Source: CALJFL01 sp039964455 (GTDB taxonomy: Bacteria > Pseudomonadota > Gammaproteobacteria > Pseudomonadales > Halieaceae). Taken from it: a DNA stretch of 64,000 nucleotides. The stretch is from NCBI GenBank assembly GCA_039964455.1, contig JBDVXK010000013.1, positions 186,001 to 250,000 on the forward strand. Reading direction: 5' to 3'. The notes under the pieces were generated by a model. That model had not been told where the DNA came from. It saw only the letters and a program-made list of their open reading frames with translations, and did no database searches. The translations under genes were made by a program, and so were the position numbers. This document shows, piece by piece, positions 1 through 8,458 of the stretch (the stretch's first letter is position 1; each line of letters starts with the position of its first letter).

Positions 1-1
1 G

Positions 2-1081
2 GGGGTTGATGAAGCAACCACTATCATTCACAACCCCGCCAGCTCCATGCAGACTGAGGGCAGCCAACTTCTGGTGTCGGCCGGCGTGATCCTGGCCGAT
101 ATGCAGTTCGACATTGACGAGACCAATCCCATCAGCGGCAACGACGATGGCGGCGATGCGGGCCTCGATGCGCCTCTGGCCGGATTCTCTTACGTACACG
201 ATACCGGCTCCGACAAGTGGAGTACGGGTATTTACATGGCCGGGCTATCGGGTGCCGGCCTGGAGTACAACGACGACTGGGTAGGCCGCTTTCAGGCCAC
301 CGAAGTTGAAATTCTGGTGCTGGCGCTGTCGCCCACGGTCGCATACCAGCTTACGGATGATCTCTCGGTTGGCGCCGGCATCCAATACTTCTATGGCACA
401 TTGGACCTCAAACTCGCTATTCCCAGCATCAGGCCGGGTGTCGACAACGGTAAAGGCAAGCTGGACGGCACCGACAGTGGTTTCGGTTTTACCCTGGGCG
501 CTGTCTACGAATTTTCCGAGCTGACCCGGCTGGGCATCAACTACCAGAGCGAGGTTGAGTTGGATTTTGACGGTAAACTACAGGTCCCCGCGAATAGCGT
601 GAGGGTCGACTCCAATACCGAGCTGTCGCTTGCGCAAATGGTCAGGGTCAGCCTGCATCACAGCCTTGACGACCAGATCGGCTTCGACTTCACCGTAGGT
701 TGGGATGACTGGAGCGCTCTGGACGAGGTGTTTGTGGCACTACCTTCGCAAGGAGCAAGCCTGAAGAAAAACTGGGAGGATACCTATCACTATGCCGCCG
801 GTTTCCAGTACAAGGCCAGCGACCGCTGGGACATTACAGCAGGCATCGCTTACGATACCAATCCGGTTAGCTCCAGTGACCGAACCGCCGACCTGCCCGT
901 GGACCGACAGATACGCTACAACATAGGTGCGCGCTATGCTCTGCGTGACAACCTCAAGCTGGGTGGCTACGCAAACTATACCGATCTTGGTAGCGCTAAA
1001 ATCAAGGCTAACGGCTGGAGTGGCGAATATTCCAGCAACAACGTCATAGAATTGGGCGTGTACGCCAACTGGACGCTGTAA
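2..1081 (+). CDS. FadL/OmpP1/TodX-family outer-membrane channel, 5' end cut by window
   Basis: This is the C-terminal 359 residues of an outer-membrane beta-barrel that would take up long-chain fatty acids or other hydrophobic compounds. The frame is open from base 2, and an in-frame ATG at base 47 is only an internal Met. The codons before it encode HNPASSM, the NPAgM-like motif near the N terminus of FadL proteins, so the signal peptide and hatch start lie outside the window. The rest shows alternating barrel strands with family phrases such as TRLGINYQSEV and a final strand ending NWTL. A TAXI-like lipoprotein gene follows 22 bases later on the same strand. The family call is strong; the transported substrate is unknown. 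Confidence 0.87.
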   Translation, partial: GVDEATTIIHNPASSMQTEGSQLLVSAGVILADMQFDIDETNPISGNDDGGDAGLDAPLAGFSYVHDTGSDKWSTGIYMAGLSGAGLEYNDDWVGRFQATEVEILVLALSPTVAYQLTDDLSVGAGIQYFYGTLDLKLAIPSIRPGVDNGKGKLDGTDSGFGFTLGAVYEFSELTRLGINYQSEVELDFDGKLQVPANSVRVDSNTELSLAQMVRVSLHHSLDDQIGFDFTVGWDDWSALDEVFVALPSQGASLKKNWEDTYHYAAGFQYKASDRWDITAGIAYDTNPVSSSDRTADLPVDRQIRYNIGARYALRDNLKLGGYANYTDLGSAKIKANGWSGEYSSNNVIELGVYANWTL

Positions 1082-1103
1082 CTAACGTTTACCTGCTGTC
1101 GCT

Positions 1104-2321
1104 ATGGGTGCCGTCAAACCGGCCGCGCTAGCCTTAGTCGCTCTTCTGGCGGTACTTACGCTGGCGATCCCCGGCTGTGGGATGGCCACCGATGTGCGAA
1201 TGCACCCACCGGGTAACACTCCCTTCGCCCCATCTGCACTGCGCAAAATTTTCGAAGAACACTCTCTGGCAAACCTGGTGCCAGCCGAAGACAGCGCGGG
1301 GATGGCGCCACTCTCTGCACTGACTTCAGGCAAAGCTGACCTGGCTATTGTGGAGAACAGCGCGGCCTTTGTTCCTGGAATCCGTGCAATTCTGCCAATT
1401 TACGAAAGCGTTCTGCATGTACTGATACGCGACGATATTGAAGTAACCGACCAGCATCAGTCTCTCAAGGGCGCGTCATTCTACGTAGTGAATAGCTCCG
1501 AAGCTGGTTCCAGTTTCGTCGGACTTGTCACCCGGCGGCAAGGTATGGAGCCGGGCGACTACCAACTCAGCTACACCTTCGAACCAGGCATCACCGACGT
1601 CATCGTCTACTTTGGACCCGTGGATACAGACAATACACTCTGGTATCAACCTGGCTACCGCTTCGCCTCACTGAACAGCCGCTTCAACCCCCAACGTCAT
1701 TTCTACGAAGAAGGGGTTGGCTACATCGCGCCCAATATGCGACCAAAAGTCATTCCCGCGCTGACTTACGACATACCGGGCAACGATCAACCACTACTCA
1801 CTGTTGCGGTAGACGCGCTTCTGGTAACGCGCCGCGATGTACCCGAACGAATGATTTTTGGTGTGACCAAAACTCTGCTGGAGCAAAAGCCGCGCTTCAC
1901 TGCTGTGGCACCCAGTCTGTTCAGTGCCGTCAATGAATCCTTTGACCGCTATGCACTGAGCTTTCCGCTTCACAGCGGCGCGCGACGCTATCTGGAGCGC
2001 GATGAGCCGGGGCTACTTGAGCGCTATGCTGAGACAATCAACATGCTGGTGTACCTGATATTTCTGCTGCTAACGAGCTTCCTAGCGCTGGCTCGCTGGT
2101 CCGCGAGGCGAAAAAAGGATCGAATCGATACATTTTACATTCGGGTAAGGGCTATAGAGGATCGCATCGGGGCAGAGAATGACGGCGCACTGCTGACAGA
2201 ACTGAATGAACTTGAGAATGAAGCCTTTAACTCCATGATCGCCGAAAAACTGGCCGCCGATGAAAGCTTCCGAATTTTCACTGATCTTGTCGCCCGCGCC
2301 AGAGCCTCTCTGTCACGCTGA
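1104..2321 (+). CDS. Membrane-anchored TAXI/NMT1-like solute-binding protein
   Basis: The 405-residue protein resembles TAXI-family TRAP transporter binding proteins, which bind small organic anions in the periplasm. It has an N-terminal hydrophobic segment with a possible lipobox (IPGC, Cys about 25), the two-lobed binding fold, and the family's C-terminal phrase (PLHSGARRYLERDEPG). A transmembrane helix follows at about residues 313-333, then a roughly 70-residue charged cytoplasmic tail. Free TAXI receptors usually end at the binding fold, so the helix and tail are unusual. No TRAP permease gene is present in the window. It follows the FadL-type gene by 22 bases and may be cotranscribed. 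It could be a sensor or scaffold rather than a transport receptor. Confidence 0.75.
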   Translation: MGAVKPAALALVALLAVLTLAIPGCGMATDVRMHPPGNTPFAPSALRKIFEEHSLANLVPAEDSAGMAPLSALTSGKADLAIVENSAAFVPGIRAILPIYESVLHVLIRDDIEVTDQHQSLKGASFYVVNSSEAGSSFVGLVTRRQGMEPGDYQLSYTFEPGITDVIVYFGPVDTDNTLWYQPGYRFASLNSRFNPQRHFYEEGVGYIAPNMRPKVIPALTYDIPGNDQPLLTVAVDALLVTRRDVPERMIFGVTKTLLEQKPRFTAVAPSLFSAVNESFDRYALSFPLHSGARRYLERDEPGLLERYAETINMLVYLIFLLLTSFLALARWSARRKKDRIDTFYIRVRAIEDRIGAENDGALLTELNELENEAFNSMIAEKLAADESFRIFTDLVARARASLSR

Positions 2322-2343
2322 TATCACCCGGTGATTCCTCGAT

Positions 2344-3732
2344 CTAGAAGATGTACTGCGCCCTGATATTAAAGGCCATGCCACTGTCTTCATCGTTAAT
2401 CGTTTCGCGACTGGTACCGTAAAGAATATTAATACTGCCTCGCAGCTGTCGGTAGTAGAGGTTACTGCCAATCGTTAAGGATGTGTAAGAGTTAGAACCC
2501 GATATATCGTCTTCTCCGTACGTATGACTGATGCGGCCGAACACATCAGCGACGAGTCGCTGACCGCCCACACCGGAACGAATCGTACCCCATTTGGGTT
2601 GGTAAATACGTGAGTTTTCAGTGAGGAACCAGCCACTCTGCAGATAGGCCCCGCCACCCGCACCATCGTTACGTCCACGGTAGGCTGCCGCGAAACCTTC
2701 AGCCTGCGCATAAAGTCTACCTTCATTAAAGGCTGCCTCAAGGCCGACTATATGTCCTGTATTCGCCTCGGGCCTGGCCAGTGTCACCCTGTCTGCTTCA
2801 CGCAACTCGGGGCGCATACTGACACGGAAAAAATCGCCCTCCCGATAGGAAAGAGAAAAACCGACGTGCTGGCCGCGTTTGCCCTGCGTGCGACCGGCGG
2901 TGACGCGACCGGTCACCGACAAATCAGTATCGTTATTCTCTTCAATATCTTTTGTAAAAACACCGACAGAGGTCGTCATGAAAGTTGAGTCTTCCTCCCA
3001 GAAATCAAACACGCGCTCTGAAGGCTGCAATTTAAAAGACCGGTGCAGCCTGACACCAAGCCCCCTGCGACTACCAAAGGCATGGGTGGGTGCCGAGCGT
3101 TCCTGGGCAAGCCCAAATTTGGTACCGGAAAGATAATCCAGACCCATGGGTTCTTTCTGATTGCCCAGCGTTATGGTGGTCGGGGTATCCGTCAGCTTGG
3201 AGACCCAGCGCAGATAAAGATCCCTGAAAATACCTTCGTTGAAATCATACTGTACCTTGGCCTCGCCCCAGTCCGAGATCTGACTTCGAAAAATACCCTC
3301 CAGGCGACGGAAGTTGGTCCCCTCGCGACTGCTGTTACTGCTTTGATTGGTATAGATGTCGTCAAGATTGTAATAGTCGTACTGCACGGCCCCACCCACC
3401 CAAAAGCGCAGCGTATCGAAAATAAGCAACCCGCGTTCATCTACCGAGGCTACGCCAATATCTCGCAGGATTGTGGAGTCGTCGTGCATGTCGGCAGTTG
3501 TATCTTCGTCCAACAAAGCCTGGACACCTAGTGAATCAGGAGCGGCGTCCTCATCCGAAGCCTCACTTTCTTCCGCTGCTGAGTCCGACTCTGGCGCTAC
3601 CTTTTGAACTTGTTCCTGTGCAGAAAGTGGCGTCGCATACAGAAAAGGGAGAGCGAGCATGGCCGTCAGCAGGCAGTTCAGAAAACCCGCGTCATCCGCT
3701 TTTATTTGCGAGAGGATCGTTAACCGTTTCAC
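2344..3732 (-). CDS. OprO/OprP-type phosphate-selective porin family protein
   Basis: The 462-residue outer-membrane porin has a signal peptide ending near SAQ (about residue 39), then a 50-residue acidic Ser/Glu/Asp-rich stretch, then a barrel with hallmarks of the phosphate-selective porin O/P family: RRLEGIF, AKVQYDFNEG, the LGNQKEPMGLDYL segment and a C-terminal strand ending in Phe (AQYIF). The family includes phosphate and polyphosphate channels, but many marine members are of unknown specificity. The gene is convergent with the TAXI-like gene and 32 bases downstream of the BamA-like barrel gene on the same strand, so the two may be cotranscribed. Confidence 0.85.
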   Translation of the reverse strand: MKRLTILSQIKADDAGFLNCLLTAMLALPFLYATPLSAQEQVQKVAPESDSAAEESEASDEDAAPDSLGVQALLDEDTTADMHDDSTILRDIGVASVDERGLLIFDTLRFWVGGAVQYDYYNLDDIYTNQSSNSSREGTNFRRLEGIFRSQISDWGEAKVQYDFNEGIFRDLYLRWVSKLTDTPTTITLGNQKEPMGLDYLSGTKFGLAQERSAPTHAFGSRRGLGVRLHRSFKLQPSERVFDFWEEDSTFMTTSVGVFTKDIEENNDTDLSVTGRVTAGRTQGKRGQHVGFSLSYREGDFFRVSMRPELREADRVTLARPEANTGHIVGLEAAFNEGRLYAQAEGFAAAYRGRNDGAGGGAYLQSGWFLTENSRIYQPKWGTIRSGVGGQRLVADVFGRISHTYGEDDISGSNSYTSLTIGSNLYYRQLRGSINILYGTSRETINDEDSGMAFNIRAQYIF

Positions 3733-3764
3733 GCTATAGCCTTATCACTCAATCACGCGAAGAA

Positions 3765-5081
3765 TCAGAAGGGATGGTTGAAAAACATCTGGATTTCACT
3801 GCCCTCCTCAGAGACGCCAACGTCGACCCTGATCACCAGTTCATAGACCATCGCACGGACGCTACCGCCCACACTGACTTTCATTTTCTTGTGCAAATCG
3901 CTGAAGCTCCAATTATCAGCAACACGGCCAACCTCCACAAAGCCCGCCCACTGCCACCAGGGTATATGCAAGGTATTGATCAGGGGTATGTCAGGAAACG
4001 GGTTCCACTTGGGCATATACCGATATTCTGCAGTATAGTTAACCGCCGATCGGTCGTGAAAACGATTACTGGGGAAGGCACGCTGACGCTCGAGCCCGCC
4101 CAAAGTAGATCCCTCGAATAATGGGGCCCGGTGAAAGACCTCCTCTCCGTCGCCATTACGGCTGGTTGAATTCCATGTCGGTACATCCGATGTCCAAAAA
4201 TCGAAGGCAAGCACCCTTTGTCGCGCCTTCGATGTTTCACCAAGGTTAAAAAATTGACTGTGACGGAACTGTATTGCGGTCCAGGTACTGGACTCATCCA
4301 GCAATCCCCAGTCGCGCGCTACGGTCAAGCGCTGCCGAGTACCGCGGGTGGGGTTGTTGTACCAGTCAGTGTTGTTGTAATCCAGGGTGAACTTTACACC
4401 CGAGGTTTTGTTTTGATACAGCGCCCCACTATCCACCTCGGCAAAATCCTGGTCGCGATAGAAGGGCCTGAATTCAAATGTGGTTCTGCCCGACTCTAAT
4501 GGGTTCCAGTCTCGCCCTCCCGCTTCTGAACCCGGCATGGGCAGACCGTTTTCCAGGTTAAACGTGTGTATCGGGTCACCCCTGCCATCACCAATCGGGA
4601 ATAAATACCTGAGCGTGACGTGGCCGAAAAGGTCATCTCCCTCTGCCTCAACGAAATTGTCTTTGTCGGAATCATTACCACCCGAGATTTCATCCGGGAA
4701 ATCCGGATTGCCGTTTTGGTAGGTGTCTACCTCATCCCAATCCGAGTACATAAAAACCGAATCTATAAACAGACGGTCGCTAAAGCGCAGCTGTATGTCT
4801 GTGTTCGCCCAGAACAGTTGATATGAGCCACTGGCTCCAAACCAGGCATTGGCAACTGTGAGGACCTGCGGCTGAATATAGCCCTTACCCAGCCAGACGG
4901 CGGCTGCCGCGACACCGGTGTCCGCATTAAAGAATGCATAAGGTATGAGCTGCGACCCACTGTCCGGAGCAGATTCCGGCCTGGTGGTTTCAACATTGTT
5001 ATTTATTGCCGCCAGAGGCAGCGACAACCCCAACAGGACCGCTGCGATGACAGCTCTGGCACTAGTCTTCCCAGGTTCCAC
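3765..5081 (-). CDS. BamA/TamA-like outer-membrane barrel protein without POTRA domains (GTG start)
   Basis: The 438-residue protein consists of a signal peptide and a C-terminal Omp85-type barrel (bacterial surface antigen family). The barrel contains LGGLERQRAFPSNRF, which corresponds to the family's substrate-loop motif region, and ends in a BamA-like terminal strand closing in Phe (MFFNHPF). No POTRA repeats precede the barrel. I place the start at the GTG at 5081 because a perfect AGGAGG lies seven bases upstream and the protein then opens directly with a signal peptide (SARAVIAAVLLGLSLPLAA). An upstream ATG at 5198 would add 39 residues and has no ribosome site. Such short Omp85 proteins are of uncertain role; some are patatin- or lipid-linked. 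Confidence 0.8.
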   Translation of the reverse strand: MEPGKTSARAVIAAVLLGLSLPLAAINNNVETTRPESAPDSGSQLIPYAFFNADTGVAAAAVWLGKGYIQPQVLTVANAWFGASGSYQLFWANTDIQLRFSDRLFIDSVFMYSDWDEVDTYQNGNPDFPDEISGGNDSDKDNFVEAEGDDLFGHVTLRYLFPIGDGRGDPIHTFNLENGLPMPGSEAGGRDWNPLESGRTTFEFRPFYRDQDFAEVDSGALYQNKTSGVKFTLDYNNTDWYNNPTRGTRQRLTVARDWGLLDESSTWTAIQFRHSQFFNLGETSKARQRVLAFDFWTSDVPTWNSTSRNGDGEEVFHRAPLFEGSTLGGLERQRAFPSNRFHDRSAVNYTAEYRYMPKWNPFPDIPLINTLHIPWWQWAGFVEVGRVADNWSFSDLHKKMKVSVGGSVRAMVYELVIRVDVGVSEEGSEIQMFFNHPF

Positions 5082-5082
5082 G

Positions 5083-5094
5083 TTAACGCCTCCT
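5083..5094 (-). promoter_or_regulatory. Strong ribosome binding site fixing the GTG start at 5081
   Basis: On the minus strand AGGAGG is followed by CGTTAAC and then GTG, a textbook spacing of seven bases. This decides the start of the BamA-like barrel gene. Confidence 0.8.
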
Positions 5095-5229
5095 GTTGAC
5101 ACGCCATCCATCAGGCCGACGCGTGGAAGTTTCTCAATCTTGAATGACAACACGATACACCACTTGGCTGAAGTTGTGCCAGTTACACACCGGATCAAGC
5201 AAGGTAGACAACACTATCGACAATTCTGA

Positions 5230-5257
5230 AATAAAAACGGCGCCTTCAGGCGCCGTT
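5230..5257 (-). terminator. Rho-independent terminator of the DUF3313 gene
   Basis: A perfect 9-bp stem (5236-5244 with 5249-5257) closes a four-base loop. On the minus strand it is followed by a run of five T and then ATTT. It lies 25 bases beyond the stop codon of the DUF3313 gene. Confidence 0.9.
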
Positions 5258-5282
5258 ACGAACGTTCTTACTGGTAAACGGA

Positions 5283-5939
5283 CTAACGTTTTGCCATGAA
5301 CTCATCAAGCGTCTGCCCATATTGTTCCAGCCACAGATCAAGCGTAGGCTGCACATCTTCGAAGGTCAGCTCATCACCACTGCGTTTTGTGGTCTCGCCT
5401 ATGCCTTTGCGGACGGTTGCGGCAGCGCGGGCTCCCGTTACGCTGTCCACCAATTCCGCCTCAAACATTGCATCGATATAGGTAGACACCTTACCCGAAA
5501 CTTCCTGTGCACCACGGAACAAGGCGCTTACAGGTATAAGGTTATGCGCCTTCAGTTCGGCCTTGGATTTTTCGACACCCGTAATTGCCATACTGTAGCG
5601 CAGCACATTAGGACCAGCTTCAGTGGCTAGAATGTCACGGTCGGCCAGAACCTTGAGCACACCCTCACGCAGGTAATCTGTCGCTTTAGTGGCCATTACC
5701 TTATCGGCTTTGGCATTCACCGAGTAAACAGATACCGATTCCAGCAACACCTTGTCGTACTTTCCACGCGCTTCCTCATTGAAAAAGACAAATGAGTTCT
5801 TCGCTTCGTTAAATTCAAGTGAGTCGTAGTCATCAAGCCAGCCGGAAAAGTCACTGTCGCTTATCTCCTGGGCGGCATTGGACCAGCCAGAAAAACTTGC
5901 CAGCACCAGGGCCAGCGAGAAGAATTGTAAAATCTTCAT
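5283..5939 (-). CDS. DUF3313-family secreted protein
   Basis: This 218-residue protein begins with a clear Sec signal peptide (cleavage after SNA, about residue 22). It then matches the DUF3313 layout: an early SGWLDDYDSLEF motif, a central LREGVLKVLADR helix, and an LRYSMAITGVEKSK strand. Family members are periplasmic or outer-membrane proteins, often lipoproteins, of unknown function; this copy has no lipobox Cys. It is a single-gene unit with its own terminator at 5230-5257, about 200 bases beyond the next gene on the same strand. Confidence 0.75.
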   Translation of the reverse strand: MKILQFFSLALVLASFSGWSNAAQEISDSDFSGWLDDYDSLEFNEAKNSFVFFNEEARGKYDKVLLESVSVYSVNAKADKVMATKATDYLREGVLKVLADRDILATEAGPNVLRYSMAITGVEKSKAELKAHNLIPVSALFRGAQEVSGKVSTYIDAMFEAELVDSVTGARAAATVRKGIGETTKRSGDELTFEDVQPTLDLWLEQYGQTLDEFMAKR

Positions 5940-6158
5940 ATCTTGTTCTCCAAAATTACCAAGCAGCGTGTGCTGCTATATCGGCATTACATACTACCGC
6001 GATTAATAATAGACCGCTTTGCCCGGTACATCAAAGTCGACATCTGAATTGGCTCTTCGGTTATACTGCGCAATGAAAATACGGGTCAACTATCCATGTT
6101 CGCGAGCTACCTCGGACCCTATCAGGAAATTGTAACAAACTACTATTGGGACCAAAAA

Positions 6159-6938
6159 ATGCGAAAGACACTACGAATAGGTATGAGCACAGCGCTACTG
6201 ACGGCGCTTGCTGCCACTGCCGTAGCAGACCAACTGATTTTGAAAGATGGTCAGGTACTTGAGGGCAATTTTGTGGGCCGTGCTGACGGAATGGTCACGT
6301 TTGAGATAGCCGGCCAGCAACTCAAGATTCCAGAGGCCAACGTCGAGTCAATGACAATGACTATGGGCAGCAGCGCAGCGCCAGCTCCCCAGGCAGCGCC
6401 GGCGCCCGCCCCTGCGCCCCCGCCTCCACCACCGCCGCCACCAAAGCCCAAGGCCAAACCTACGGTGCCTGCGGGAACCCGATTGACCCTGCGCATGGCA
6501 GAGAGCATAGATACCAAACGGCACAAGGCAGGGCACCGCTTCATCGCCAAACTTGAGGCAGACCTGACAGCCGGCGGGGTTGTAGTCGCGCCACGGGGCA
6601 CCACAGTTTACGGACAACTGGTCAGTGCAACGTCTTCAGGGCGCGTGGTAGGAAGTTCCAGCCTCACCCTTGCGTTTACCGACATTCTCATCAACAACAA
6701 GATGTATCCCATAGCTACGGAACCCATGTCAGGTAAAACCGACAACACAGCCAAAAAGAGTGGCCGGCAGATTGGTCGTGCGGCAGTTCTGGGCGGGCTC
6801 ATCGACGGTAGCTCGGGCGCCAAAACAGGCGCAGCTGTTGGCGCAGGCGCAGCCATTATCACTGGCGGCAACCAGGCGGGCATCGCCTCGGGTACCTTGC
6901 TGGATACGCAGTTGCGCTCGCCGCTAACGATCGACTAG
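6159..6938 (+). CDS. Secreted Pro-rich protein with a VirB10-like beta-barrel-type domain
   Basis: The ATG at 6159 gives a 259-residue protein with a good signal peptide (MRKTLRIGM... cleaved after AVA). An ATG at 6096 would bury that signal behind 21 extra residues. Residues about 24-65 look like a small SH3-type domain (LKDGQVLEGNF). A Pro/Ala-rich linker with nine consecutive prolines follows. The C-terminal domain starts at VPAGTRLTLRM and has IDTKRHKAG, the V-A-P-R-G-T turn and LTLAFTDI, which recalls the TrbI/VirB10 C-terminal fold; this is similarity by eye. A Gly/Ala-rich stretch near the end could insert in a membrane. It sits 13 bases before the patatin gene and is probably coupled to it. 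Confidence 0.6.
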   Translation: MRKTLRIGMSTALLTALAATAVADQLILKDGQVLEGNFVGRADGMVTFEIAGQQLKIPEANVESMTMTMGSSAAPAPQAAPAPAPAPPPPPPPPPKPKAKPTVPAGTRLTLRMAESIDTKRHKAGHRFIAKLEADLTAGGVVVAPRGTTVYGQLVSATSSGRVVGSSSLTLAFTDILINNKMYPIATEPMSGKTDNTAKKSGRQIGRAAVLGGLIDGSSGAKTGAAVGAGAAIITGGNQAGIASGTLLDTQLRSPLTID

Positions 6939-6951
6939 GGAGAATATCGGT

Positions 6952-8388
6952 TTGCTGACTATCCCAAGAAGTCTGCTACTAGGGTGGCTCGTTTTTCTGT
7001 CCGGGTGCTCCTCATTCATTCAACCTGACAACGTTGCTATCACCAGCGTGGACGAGGATACAGGTTATCGTCGCCTTCGCGAGGGATTGGTGGAGAGCTA
7101 TGGCGATACTGCGGTGATGCTGGCTTTCTCCGGCGGTGGTACACGAGCGGCCGCCTTGTCATACGGGGTTATGCAGGAACTTCGTGACAGTATGCTGCCA
7201 ACCCAGAATGGCAATGTCAGGGTTCTCGACGAAGTGGAGTCGATCTCGTCGGTCTCCGGTGGTAGCTTCACATCAGCCTACTATGGCCTCTATCGCGAGA
7301 AGCTGTTCGAAGACTTTGAAGATGACTTTCTGCGTCTTGGGGTTCAACAGGCGCTGATCCGTCAACTCTTCAACCCGATGCACTGGATCAGATCATCATT
7401 TTCCGGATTCGACAGAACCGAGATGGCGATCGATTACTACGATAGGATGATTTTCAAGGGCGCGACATTTGCAGACCTCAGGGCAAATGGTCCACCCTTC
7501 ATCGACATCAACGCCACTGACCTGACTACCGGGTTACGTTTCACCTTCACCCAGGAACTGTTCGACATGATCTGCACAGATCTGGACGAATTTTCAGTTG
7601 CCAGGGCGGTTACTGCCAGCTCTGCTGTACCGGTCGCATTCCCCACAGTTGTGCTGAAAAATCATGCCGATGACTGTGATGTAAGCAACACCAGGGAGTG
7701 GCAGTTACTTGAGGAGGTAGAAGCGCAAGCTGATACAGAGGCTCAACGTGAGATCATTAATAACCTCAAATCACTGCGCAATGCAGAAGAGCGGCCCTAC
7801 ATTCACCTGGTTGATGGCGGCATTGCAGACAATCTCGGCTTACGGGCGATGATTGACCGATTTGAAGGCGCCGGGCGCACAAGGTACGGCACAGAACAGT
7901 TCCGGGATTCAGCGCCGAAAAACCTTGTCATCATCCTGGTCAATGCAGAAGTGAAGCCCGACCTGTTGATTGAACAAACTGCGGCCAAGCCTTCTGTAGG
8001 CTCAACTATGGGTGCTTTTACCAGCGCCCAGATGAATCGCTACAATCAGGAAACCCTGGATAAACTGCGCGATAGCCTGGCTGCATTCGAAGACATGACA
8101 GCGGGCAACGGTAAAGCGATTAATGTCTATTTTGCAGAGGTCAGCTTTGACTCAGTGAAAGAAACCGAGGCCAACCGGGTGCTGAACAGTTTGCCCACCA
8201 GCCTTGAACTGGAAGACACCCAGGTTGATAAGTTAATAGCCGCCGGTAGATTGCTCTTACGACACGAGCCTCAATTCCTGCGGTTCAAGGAAAACAATGG
8301 CGTCACCGTCAAGCCATCAGCACCGACCAGTGAGACCCTCTGTGTGGCATTTGAAAGCACCGGCTGTTTGGAACAGTTTAGTCAGTAG
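6952..8388 (+). CDS. Patatin-like phospholipase lipoprotein (TTG start)
   Basis: The 478-residue patatin-family lipid acyl hydrolase is predicted to be anchored as a lipoprotein: the lipobox LSGC places Cys19 after a hydrophobic signal. The catalytic features are the oxyanion-hole motif GGGTRA (61-66), the nucleophile Ser102 in SSVSGGS (the first Gly of GxSxG is Ser), and the DGG triplet carrying the catalytic Asp in LVDGGIADNLGLR. The start is TTG at 6952, chosen because AGGGAG overlaps the stop codon of the preceding gene with suitable spacing and the signal peptide begins there. That arrangement implies translational coupling with the upstream secreted protein. It could act on phospholipids or storage esters in the envelope. 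Confidence 0.87.
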   Translation: MLTIPRSLLLGWLVFLSGCSSFIQPDNVAITSVDEDTGYRRLREGLVESYGDTAVMLAFSGGGTRAAALSYGVMQELRDSMLPTQNGNVRVLDEVESISSVSGGSFTSAYYGLYREKLFEDFEDDFLRLGVQQALIRQLFNPMHWIRSSFSGFDRTEMAIDYYDRMIFKGATFADLRANGPPFIDINATDLTTGLRFTFTQELFDMICTDLDEFSVARAVTASSAVPVAFPTVVLKNHADDCDVSNTREWQLLEEVEAQADTEAQREIINNLKSLRNAEERPYIHLVDGGIADNLGLRAMIDRFEGAGRTRYGTEQFRDSAPKNLVIILVNAEVKPDLLIEQTAAKPSVGSTMGAFTSAQMNRYNQETLDKLRDSLAAFEDMTAGNGKAINVYFAEVSFDSVKETEANRVLNSLPTSLELEDTQVDKLIAAGRLLLRHEPQFLRFKENNGVTVKPSAPTSETLCVAFESTGCLEQFSQ

Positions 8389-8458
8389 AAGAAATTGCGG
8401 GGTTCGTTGAAAACTACCGACGCGTTCACAGTTTAGTCAGACCAACCGGAGCAGGAAT

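Noticed and set aside
2323..2335. Small palindrome ATCACC-C-GGTGAT as a terminator between the TAXI and porin genes
   Set aside because: A one-base loop cannot form a stable hairpin and there is no T-run.
6420..6446. Proline-coding C-rich run as a simple-sequence contingency locus
   Set aside because: It encodes an in-frame Pro linker in an intact gene using mixed codons; no sign of phase variation.
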